Source: Acidobacteriota bacterium (GTDB taxonomy: Bacteria; Acidobacteriota; Vicinamibacteria; Vicinamibacterales; UBA2999). Taken from it: DNA of 11,834 nucleotides. The translations under genes and the position numbers were made by a program. Under the pieces are notes generated by a model. The model was not told the DNA's origin. It saw nothing but the letters and a program-made list of their open reading frames with translations, and did not search any database. Of the stretch, positions 6,132-11,834 are shown one piece after another. Within the stretch, counting starts at the first letter, position 1. The number at the start of each line of letters is the position of its first letter. The DNA is taken from the NCBI GenBank assembly GCA_947465645.1, contig CANIBQ010000126.1, positions 1 to 11,834 on the forward strand. The letters are read 5' to 3'.

Positions 6132-8479
6132 ACCTGCGCGGCCCGTAGTCTCAGGGCATTGCCGATGACCGACACCGAGCTGAGGCTCATCGCGGCAGCG
6201 GCGATGATGGGCGACAGCAGCAATCCGAAGAACGGATATAGCACCCCTGCGGCGATCGGCACCCCCGCCGCGTTGTACACGAACGCAAAAAAGAGGTTCT
6301 GCTTGATGTTGCCCATCGTCGCCCGGCTGAGGCGGCGTGCACGGACGATGCCTCGGAGGTCGCCTTTCACCAGTGTGACAGGGGCGCTTTCCATCGCGAC
6401 GTCGGTACCGGTGCCCATCGCGATTCCGACGTTGGCCTGTGCAAGCGCCGGCGCGTCGTTGATGCCGTCACCGGCCATCGCCAAGAACCGCCCCTCGGCC
6501 TGGAGGCGCTTGACGACGTCGACCTTCTGATCGGGCAGCACTTCGGCGATCACCTCGTCGATCGAGAGCTTCCGCGCGACAGCCTCCGCCGTGGTCTTGC
6601 TGTCGCCCGTGAGCATCACGACGCGAATGCCTTCGGCGTGAAGGGTCCGAATCGCCTCTGGCGTGGTCTCCTTGACGGGATCGGCGACGCCAAGGATGCC
6701 GGCCAAGGTGTTTCCTGTAGCGACGAACATTACCGTCTGGCCTTCCGCGCGGAGCGCCTCCGCCCTGTCGCCCATCGGGCCGATATCCACGCCGAGGTCG
6801 GACATCAGCGCCCGGTTCCCGAGGGCCACGCTCCGGTCATCAACGGTGCCCGTCACGCCTTTGCCGGTAATGCTGGAGAAATCGCGCGCTGCGGCCAGGG
6901 TGACGCCACGCTGCTCCGCGCCGCTGACGATCGCAGCCGCGAGCGGATGTTCGCTGCCCCGCTCGAGACTCGCAGCCAGGCGGAGCAGTGACGCTTCGTC
7001 ACCGCCAGTTGCCGGGACGACCGACATCAGCTGCGGCTTCCCTTCCGTCAGTGTGCCCGTCTTATCGACGACGAGCGTATCCACCTTTCGGAGGACTTCA
7101 ATCGCTTCCGCGTTCTTGAACAGGATCCCCATCGACGCTCCGCGACCCGTCGCCACCATAATCGACAGCGGTGTCGCGAGCCCAAGGGCGCAGGGGCACG
7201 CGATGATGAGCACCGCGACCGCATTGACGAGCGCAAGAGCAAGACGCGGCTCGGGCCCAATTGTGGCCCAGACAACGAAGGTCAGGACCGCGACCGCGAC
7301 GACGACCGGCACGAAATAGCCGGAGACGACGTCGGCCAGCTTCTGAATGGGCGCGCGACTGCGCTGGGCTTCGGCGACCATCGCAACGATACGGGAGAGC
7401 AGCGTATCCGCACCTACCTTGTCCGCACGCATGATCAGCGCGCCTGTGCCGTTCATCGTGGCGCCGACGACGCGGTCGCCCGCATGCTTCTCAACCGGAA
7501 TCGGCTCGCCGCTGACCATCGACTCGTCGATCGAACTGGCTCCTTCGATCACGACGCCGTCCACGGGGACCTTCTCGCCGGGCCGAATGCGGAGGCGATC
7601 ACCGACGTGGACCGCGTCAAGAGGCACGTCTTCCTCCGTGCCATCGTCGCGCAGGCGCCGCGCCGACTTCGCGGCCAGTCCGAGCAGCGCCTTGATCGCC
7701 GCTCCCGTCTGACTGCGGGCACGCAGCTCCAGCACCTGGCCCAGAAGGATCAGGGCGACGATGACGGCGGCGACTTCGAAGTAGACGCCAACCTCGCCAT
7801 GTTCATCACGAAAGCCGGCGGGAAACAGATGAGGAAAGAGCGTCGCGACAACGCTGTAGATGTACGAGACAGACACGCCGAGGGCGATCAGCGTGAACAT
7901 GTTGAGACTGCGATTGACGATCGACGCCCATCCGCGGGCGAAGAAGGGCCACGCACCCCAGACGCAGACCGGCGTGGCGAGCGCCAGCTCCACCCATCCC
8001 ATCGTCCGTGGCGACAGGAGGCCTTCAAGCGGCCGCCCGGGAATGTAATCCCCCATGGCCACCAGCAGCAGCGGCACTGTGAGCGCCGCGCTGGTCCAGA
8101 ACCGGCGCGACATGTCGATCAGTTCGTGATTCGGGCCCTCGTCGAGCGTCGGCATCATCGGCTCGAGCGCCATGCCGCAAATCGGGCAGGACCCGGGCCC
8201 GTCGCGCACGACTTCCGGATGCATCGGACACGTCCACTTTGCGCCGGGCGGCGCCTCTACGATTGGTGCTTCGGCCTTGCCGACGTATCGCTCAGGATCG
8301 GCCTTGAATTTCTCAAGACAGCTTTTGCCGCAGAAGTAGAAGGTGTGTCCTGCGTGCGTGTGGTGCCCCGCGGCCTTGGCGGGCACAACCGTCATGGCGC
8401 ACACGGGGTCGCGTTCACCCCCTGCTGGAGCAGGCGCCGGGTGCTGGTGATGCTGTACGACAGGTAACTGGCGTGACAT
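6128..8479 (-). CDS. copA: Cu(I)-exporting P1B-1 type ATPase with N-terminal YHS and HMBD domains
   Basis: 783 residues, membrane protein pumping Cu(I) (possibly Ag(I)) out of the cytoplasm. The N-terminus has a His-rich stretch (VQHHQH), a YHS domain at about 23-66 (DPVCAM ... FYFCGKSC), then a heavy-metal-binding domain at 82-108 (WTCPMHPEV ... [11 protein letters not shown]). There is no classical GMTCxxC domain. Core motifs: SGEP (323-326), membrane CPC (428-430), phosphorylated DKTGT (472-476), SEHPL (509-513) and GDGIND (670-675). YN (735-736) and MSLSS (764-768) in the last two helices complete the P1B-1 copper-site signature. The ATG at 8479 is chosen because AGGAGGT precedes it by 8 nt. 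It starts 20 nt after the sigma-factor gene, so the two are likely co-transcribed. Confidence 0.96.
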   Translation of the reverse strand: MSRQLPVVQHHQHPAPAPAGGERDPVCAMTVVPAKAAGHHTHAGHTFYFCGKSCLEKFKADPERYVGKAEAPIVEAPPGAKWTCPMHPEVVRDGPGSCPICGMALEPMMPTLDEGPNHELIDMSRRFWTSAALTVPLLLVAMGDYIPGRPLEGLLSPRTMGWVELALATPVCVWGAWPFFARGWASIVNRSLNMFTLIALGVSVSYIYSVVATLFPHLFPAGFRDEHGEVGVYFEVAAVIVALILLGQVLELRARSQTGAAIKALLGLAAKSARRLRDDGTEEDVPLDAVHVGDRLRIRPGEKVPVDGVVIEGASSIDESMVSGEPIPVEKHAGDRVVGATMNGTGALIMRADKVGADTLLSRIVAMVAEAQRSRAPIQKLADVVSGYFVPVVVAVAVLTFVVWATIGPEPRLALALVNAVAVLIIACPCALGLATPLSIMVATGRGASMGILFKNAEAIEVLRKVDTLVVDKTGTLTEGKPQLMSVVPATGGDEASLLRLAASLERGSEHPLAAAIVSGAEQRGVTLAAARDFSSITGKGVTGTVDDRSVALGNRALMSDLGVDIGPMGDRAEALRAEGQTVMFVATGNTLAGILGVADPVKETTPEAIRTLHAEGIRVVMLTGDSKTTAEAVARKLSIDEVIAEVLPDQKVDVVKRLQAEGRFLAMAGDGINDAPALAQANVGIAMGTGTDVAMESAPVTLVKGDLRGIVRARRLSRATMGNIKQNLFFAFVYNAAGVPIAAGVLYPFFGLLLSPIIAAAAMSLSSVSVIGNALRLRAAQV

Positions 8480-8487
8480 CGTTCGTG

Positions 8488-8494
8488 ACCTCCT
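8488..8494 (-). promoter_or_regulatory. Strong ribosome binding site of the copper ATPase gene
   Basis: AGGAGGT on the minus strand, 8 nt before the ATG at 8479. It fixes the start of the ATPase and excludes the longer in-frame extension that would overlap the sigma-factor gene. It is the best match to the anti-Shine-Dalgarno sequence seen in this part of the window. Confidence 0.85.
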
Positions 8495-8499
8495 GCTAC

Positions 8500-9060
8500 T
8501 TAACGCAGATGGCCGCCTGGCATTACACCGCCACAGGTGCAGTCCCGGCACCCATGCTCGGCACACGTGCCACAGGATTCGGCGACCCGCTTTTTCAACG
8601 CTTCCCGCGCCCGGAAGACCCTGACGCCGGCGTTACTTGCGGTCAGGCCCTGCTGGTCCGCGAACGTCTTCACCGGGATGCCGTCTATATCGATGGACTG
8701 GAGCGCGGTGGCGTACTCAGGCTTTAAGGTGGCGGCCAGCCGGGTCACACAGGCGCAGATCTCGGCCTTGAGCTGAGGGCCCGGCGTGGCTTGCGTGTCC
8801 AGCTCGCGCGCAAAGGCCTCCATGGCACGTGCGGCCGCGCCGTGCCGTCGAAACCGATCGAGCGCGGCATTGCGCAGAAGGCGATAGAACCACGGCACGA
8901 TCCCTTCGTCCGGCGGGGCGAGGTCAGGTCGCGCGGCGATCTTCGTGAAAGCGTCCTGCAGGATGTCCTCGGCAAGCGCGCGATCGCCAACGCGGCGCTC
9001 GAGATACCGGAGAAATGCGCGCTGGTTCTCTACGAGGACATCAAGGGGGGCAACAGTCAT
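8500..9060 (-). CDS. corE: CorE-like ECF sigma factor with CxC linker and C-terminal Cys-rich domain
   Basis: 186 residues. Region 2 spans about 8-75 ([42 protein letters not shown]). Region 4 spans about 105-160 ([37 protein letters not shown]). The linker carries CAC (C102, C104) and the tail holds C163, C166, C171, C174 and C176 plus His. This is the hallmark of CorE and CorE2 of Myxococcus xanthus, where the linker CxC and the Cys-rich tail sense copper or cadmium/zinc directly, without an anti-sigma. No anti-sigma gene is adjacent here. The copper ATPase gene follows after 20 nt, suggesting control of the cassette and probably of itself. The ATG at 9060 is preferred; a TTG at 9084 would add eight residues and sits inside a hairpin. 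Confidence 0.92.
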   Translation of the reverse strand: MTVAPLDVLVENQRAFLRYLERRVGDRALAEDILQDAFTKIAARPDLAPPDEGIVPWFYRLLRNAALDRFRRHGAAARAMEAFARELDTQATPGPQLKAEICACVTRLAATLKPEYATALQSIDIDGIPVKTFADQQGLTASNAGVRVFRAREALKKRVAESCGTCAEHGCRDCTCGGVMPGGHLR

Positions 9061-9066
9061 CCGTGG

Positions 9067-9082
9067 GCGCTCCGGAGAGCGC
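9067..9082 (-). promoter_or_regulatory. Perfect inverted repeat overlapping the sigma-factor ribosome binding site
   Basis: On the minus strand GCGCTC-TCCG-GAGCGC forms a 6-bp, all-paired stem with a 4-nt loop. It ends 6 nt before the ATG at 9060. The only Shine-Dalgarno-like GGAG lies across the loop edge and 3' arm, so folding would hide it. This could lower basal translation of the sigma factor. It could instead be a DNA dyad for a regulator, or chance in GC-rich DNA. Confidence 0.45.
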
Positions 9083-9152
9083 AATCCACCCTACCACGAG
9101 GTATCGGGCCGCCTTGCCGCGCACCGTCCAGAACGAACGTCCCGACCGGCAC

Positions 9153-9167
9153 GCGGGCCGCGCCCGC
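9153..9167 (-). terminator. GC-rich hairpin after the propeller lipoprotein gene, possible weak terminator
   Basis: GCGGGC-GCG-GCCCGC is a perfect 6-bp stem with a 3-nt loop, starting 11 nt after the stop at 9179. No T-run follows, so it is not a canonical intrinsic terminator. It lies in the 118-nt gap that separates the upstream block from the sigma-factor block, where an operon boundary would be expected. No convincing sigma-70 or ECF promoter could be picked out by eye in the same gap. Confidence 0.3.
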
Positions 9168-9178
9168 AAGAACGACTG

Positions 9179-10399
9179 CTAAGGAAGCGTCGCGGAGGCC
9201 GTGTAGACCTGAAGCATGTCCGCTGCGCCACCGGGAGGAACCGCACTCCAGGCGAACACAAGCTCGTCACCGTCGCGGGCCATGCGGGGAAATCCCGCCG
9301 CCCGGCTGCCGCCGACAGGCGACACCGTCACCGGCCTGGAACGGGCGCCTTCCGGATTGATCAAACGCAGGCGAAGCTCCGACGATTCCTTGCGGAACTC
9401 CACCCACGACGCCACTGCTGATCCATCGTCGAGCAATTCGATGTCGACGCGTCCGAGCGAACCTGCGTCATCGAGCCGGATGGGCGTGCCCCACGTCTTG
9501 CCGCCGTCGCTGGAGAACGCGGCGTAGGCCTGACCGAGATCGTTCTTCACGGTGAACCACGCCACGGCCGCCTGCTGGTCCCGCACGGACACGGCCGGCC
9601 CGTTGACGGGACACGCGTACAGCTCCCAGTTGTCGTTGTGCACGATCGCCTCGGGCGTCCATTTCCCGTTGACCAGACGCGACGTGGCGATGTCGCGGAT
9701 CTCCTTGTCGGTGTGGTTGCGGTAGACGACAAGCGGACCATCTGCCGTGACTGCGGCGTCGGTCGAACAGCACTCGCAGACGTTGTGATCGATCTCGGTG
9801 TCCACGGTCTGCTTCCACTGCGCGTCGAACGCGGCATACCGCAGCGTCATGGTCCCGCTCGCCGGATCGTTCTCGAAATACTCGCTGTTGCGCCCGTCCA
9901 GCCAGATGACGCCGAGGCCGTCGTCCGGCAGGTTCATGAACGAGGCAAAGCCGTGCTGAAACCGCGTGCCGTCGTGGTGAGGCGCAAAGGGTTTCGCCCA
10001 GGTCTTCCCGTCATCGGTCGAGTACGACAGCAGGAGGTCGTAGCCTTCGACTTTGACGTCCGTGTTTCGAAGCCACTGTGCGACAAGCGTCCCGTTGGTC
10101 TTGCGCATGACGGAGGGCATGTCGGCGTAACTCAGAAACCAGTCGTTCCCCGAAGCAGCAGTGAGCGGCTGCGTCCAGCCTGAGCTCGTGCGCTCGGCAA
10201 ACTTCAGGGCGACCGAGTCGCCGGTATGTTCAATCCAGCTGACCAGGACTCCGCGATCGGACACCGCGACCTGAGGCTCGCTGCTGTGCCGCCCGGCGGG
10301 GGATTCCAGCGTCTCGACGTTGACCGTCCATTCGGCTGGATTCGGTGTTCCACAGGACGCAGCGGTGATGGCGGCGACAAAGGCAAGAATGCAGCGCAT
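9179..10399 (-). CDS. Sialidase-like (BNR/Asp-box) beta-propeller lipoprotein with CxCC motif
   Basis: 406 residues. A short hydrophobic N-terminus ends in ITAASC (Cys16), a degenerate lipobox, so lipid anchoring is likely. The rest is repeated beta-sheet blades with two Asp boxes, STDDGKTW (127-134) and SSDGGKTW (296-303), typical of six-bladed sialidase-fold propellers. The FRIP/RIP motif of true sialidases is not seen, so enzymatic sialidase activity is doubtful. Unusual is CECC (208-211) flanked by His (HN before, ST after), with a fourth late Cys (C263). These could form a metal site or disulphides. Function unknown. It follows the five-helix gene by 10 nt, with GAGGA ahead of the ATG, so it is probably part of the RND-Lgt operon and may be a substrate of the Lgt-like protein. 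Confidence 0.85.
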   Translation of the reverse strand: MRCILAFVAAITAASCGTPNPAEWTVNVETLESPAGRHSSEPQVAVSDRGVLVSWIEHTGDSVALKFAERTSSGWTQPLTAASGNDWFLSYADMPSVMRKTNGTLVAQWLRNTDVKVEGYDLLLSYSTDDGKTWAKPFAPHHDGTRFQHGFASFMNLPDDGLGVIWLDGRNSEYFENDPASGTMTLRYAAFDAQWKQTVDTEIDHNVCECCSTDAAVTADGPLVVYRNHTDKEIRDIATSRLVNGKWTPEAIVHNDNWELYACPVNGPAVSVRDQQAAVAWFTVKNDLGQAYAAFSSDGGKTWGTPIRLDDAGSLGRVDIELLDDGSAVASWVEFRKESSELRLRLINPEGARSRPVTVSPVGGSRAAGFPRMARDGDELVFAWSAVPPGGAADMLQVYTASATLP

Positions 10400-10409
10400 G
10401 AATGTGTCC

Positions 10410-10985
10410 TCAGTGAGTGTGCATGCCACCGGTTGCGAGGTGCCAGGCCATGAATAACAGCAGAAGTCCGAGAGCGATCACGAGCGCAGAACGCCCGAGG
10501 GCTCTGCCAGTCGTCAATCCCCACGGTTTGAATACCGACAGCGTCGTGGCCGCCAGCAGCGCAAACAGGGCGGCAACCGCGTCCGCCACGAGCCGCATCC
10601 GGAGCGGCCGCAAATCGCCTGCCGCAAGCGGTCCCTGCAGCGCCACCTGCGCAACGGCGCCAATCGGCTGTGTGTGCACGAGCAGAATGACCGTGGCGAC
10701 AACCGTCAATCCGAGTTTTGCCATCACCCAGTAATGCCTGAACAACCCCCACTGCGTGCCGAGCCCCTGTATCACGCCGGTGATCAGTGAGGCGATGCTG
10801 AATGGCACGATGACAAACCAGGTGATGAACTCCATCGCCAGGTACGCGGCGCGCACCATCAGGGCATCACTGCTGCTCAGACCAGCAAGCGCCAGCGCCA
10901 GAAATGCGGCAACCGCACCCAGCCATCCGACCGATGACGTGACGTGAGTCGTCAGCGCGAACTTGCGAACACCTGGCGTCATCAT
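10410..10985 (-). CDS. Five-helix integral membrane protein with membrane histidines, function unknown
   Basis: 191 residues with about five predicted membrane helices (roughly 14-36, 48-72, 84-103, 133-151, 166-184). Histidines lie in or at the ends of helices: H14, H84 (FRHYW), H104 and H182. The chain ends GGMHTH. This is reminiscent of DUF2269 or CopD-like four-helix cytochrome-b-type proteins, and heme or copper binding is possible, but I cannot assign a family with confidence. The ATG overlaps the stop of the Lgt-like gene by 4 nt (ATGA), so translation is coupled. The propeller lipoprotein gene follows after 10 nt. Position next to a metal RND pump suggests a role in metal handling or envelope redox work, by inference only. 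Confidence 0.78.
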   Translation of the reverse strand: MMTPGVRKFALTTHVTSSVGWLGAVAAFLALALAGLSSSDALMVRAAYLAMEFITWFVIVPFSIASLITGVIQGLGTQWGLFRHYWVMAKLGLTVVATVILLVHTQPIGAVAQVALQGPLAAGDLRPLRMRLVADAVAALFALLAATTLSVFKPWGLTTGRALGRSALVIALGLLLLFMAWHLATGGMHTH

Positions 10986-11713
10986 CGTGGTTCACCTGCC
11001 TTGAACAGCATCACGGCGCCGGCAGCGACCAGGCCAAGGGCAATGAGTTGCGCAAGCGTCAACGGACCCAGTATCTGCCTGTTGACACGGACGAACTCAA
11101 TTGTGAAGCGGAACAGCCCGGCGAGCACAAGATAGCGTCCCAGGACGACGGCATCGCCGACACCCGCGCGCCGCCACCGAATCAGACAGAACGCGAGGGG
11201 CGCGAGGAGGACGGCTTCGTACAGCTGCGTCGGATGTACGGGGACGTTCGTGGGCGGCAATCCCAGCGGGAATTCGACGCCCCATGGGAGGTCAGTCGGC
11301 CGGCCGTAGTCGTCGCCGACCAGAAAGCATCCGATCCGGCCGACGGCATGCCCGATCGCGAGCGCAGGTGTCGCCGCGGCAAGCCCGTTCACCAGAGGGA
11401 CGCGATATCGGCGCAGCATCCAGAGACCGGTGCCGACACCGCCAGCGAACCCGCCAAACCAGCTGAACCCGCCGCGAGACAGCAGCAGATCCATGAACGG
11501 CTCGGTGCCGCTGAACTCGATCGCCCACACGAGCTTCGCCCCCACGACACCGCCCACGGCCCCCACAAGGGCCGCATTGACGGCGTCCGCCGGCAACCGG
11601 CTCCGCTCGAGCTCCCGGGCGAACAGCCGGACGCCCACGAGCATGGCAATCGCCATGAGCACGCCGAAGCTGGTGATCTCGATGCCTGCGATGCGGAAGA
11701 GGACGGGATACAT
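10982..11713 (-). CDS. lgt: Prolipoprotein diacylglyceryl transferase-like protein with altered active-site positions
   Basis: 243 residues, slightly short for Lgt, with about seven hydrophobic segments. Lgt family features: SFGVLM early, GGFSWFGG (81-88), the signature GRIGCFLVGDDYGRPTDLPW (125-144), HPTQLYEA (160-167) and FRFTIEF (201-207). Lgt moves diacylglycerol to the lipobox Cys of prolipoproteins at the inner membrane. By remembered E. coli numbering, Tyr26 is Phe16, His103 is Phe86, Asn146 is Cys129 and Glu151 is Asp134. Arg143, Gly154, Arg239 and Glu243 are kept. It may be a specialised paralogue, perhaps serving the lipoprotein two genes on, or a modified function. The start is 5 nt after the RND pump stop with no clear ribosome binding site; an upstream GTG at 11761 overlapping that gene was rejected. 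Confidence 0.9.
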   Translation of the reverse strand: MYPVLFRIAGIEITSFGVLMAIAMLVGVRLFARELERSRLPADAVNAALVGAVGGVVGAKLVWAIEFSGTEPFMDLLLSRGGFSWFGGFAGGVGTGLWMLRRYRVPLVNGLAAATPALAIGHAVGRIGCFLVGDDYGRPTDLPWGVEFPLGLPPTNVPVHPTQLYEAVLLAPLAFCLIRWRRAGVGDAVVLGRYLVLAGLFRFTIEFVRVNRQILGPLTLAQLIALGLVAAGAVMLFKAGEPR

Positions 11714-11718
11714 CGCGA

Positions 11719-11834
11719 TCAGTGTGCCATCGTGGACGGCCTCAGCGTGCCCTTGCGCCACGCACGGCGTTTCATGATGTAGAAGATGACGGGCGTGATG
11801 ATGAGCACGTGAATGGTCGACGTGATCATGCCGC
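11719..11834 (-). CDS. cusA: Heavy-metal RND efflux pump (CusA/CzcA type), last 38 codons
   Basis: Partial; the gene starts beyond the right edge. The visible end reads GMITSTIHVLIITPVIFYIM, followed by KRRAWRKGTLRPSTMAH and a stop. It is the last transmembrane helix and basic cytoplasmic tail of an HME-RND transporter; the G-[ML]-[IV]-T-S-T lead into the final helix and the following T-P-V-x-[FY] are typical of CusA/CzcA proteins. The full pump would drive Cu(I)/Ag(I) or divalent cations from the periplasm through a TolC-type channel, and one is encoded at 2846-4171. The short fragment cannot show the metal-binding Met or Asp/Glu residues, so copper specificity rests on the neighbours. The stop lies 5 nt before the lgt-like start. 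Confidence 0.82.
   Translation of the reverse strand, partial: GMITSTIHVLIITPVIFYIMKRRAWRKGTLRPSTMAH

Noticed and set aside
7484..8467. Plus-strand open frame (327 codons) opposite the ATPase
   Set aside because: Antisense shadow of the copper ATPase N-terminal half; Arg-rich with no motifs.
8480..8566. 29-residue N-terminal extension of the copper ATPase
   Set aside because: It overlaps the sigma-factor gene, reads as Arg-rich noise and ignores the perfect AGGAGGT placed before the ATG at 8479.
9061..9084. Upstream TTG start for the sigma factor
   Set aside because: The codon is TTG, lies in the inverted repeat and would add eight residues not expected in the family. The ATG at 9060 has a GGAG upstream.
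9179..10399. Annotation as an active exo-alpha-sialidase
   Set aside because: Asp boxes show only the propeller fold. The FRIP motif is not seen and the context is metal efflux, not glycan use.
11714..11761. GTG start giving the Lgt-like protein 16 extra residues
   Set aside because: It overlaps the RND pump C-terminus and adds a His/Asp-rich segment. Lgt proteins normally start close to the MYPVLF-type sequence.

Overview
The window is about 65% G+C by eye and coding-dense. All fourteen genes I accept lie on the minus strand, so the order of expression runs from position 11834 down to 1. No rRNA, tRNA, transposase, CRISPR array or other mobile-element signature was seen, and no stretch over 300 bases lacks a gene. 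The codon bias, the CorE-type sigma factor, the Tat-exported oxidase and the style of the RND pump C-terminus suggest a Gram-negative, probably soil or sediment bacterium such as an Acidobacteriota or a relative. That assignment is an inference of low certainty.

Layout in reading order. (1) 11834-9179: the last 38 codons of a CusA/CzcA-type heavy-metal RND pump, an Lgt-like protein with altered active-site positions, a five-helix His-bearing membrane protein, and a lipoprotein beta-propeller with two Asp boxes and a CxCC motif. (2) 9178-9061: the largest non-coding gap (118 nt), with two perfect inverted repeats, one overlapping the ribosome binding site of the next gene. (3) 9060-5703: an ECF sigma factor with a CxC linker and a Cys-rich tail (CorE-like, no adjacent anti-sigma), a Cu(I) P1B ATPase with a YHS plus HMBD amino terminus, and a small secreted Cys/His protein. 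(4) 5619-1: a compact Tat-exported multicopper oxidase with a Met-rich tail, a TolC-family outer-membrane channel, a periplasmic protein alternating two YHS-like modules with His/Met clusters, a membrane-anchored cytochrome c, two small secreted proteins whose predicted mature ends start with His, and the first 69 codons of a YcnI/DUF1775 copper protein.

The genes read as a copper (possibly also silver) resistance locus. The sigma factor would sense copper and switch on the cassette. The P1B ATPase would move Cu(I) to the periplasm, where the oxidase and the His/Met-rich proteins would oxidise, buffer or pass it on. The RND pump and the TolC-type channel would expel it across the outer membrane. 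Several neighbours overlap by 1-4 nt (ATGA or TGATG), and most other gaps are under 12 nt, which indicates tightly coupled translation. The parts most likely to be undescribed are the His/Met-YHS protein, the run of proteins with a mature N-terminal His, the altered Lgt and the CxCC propeller lipoprotein.
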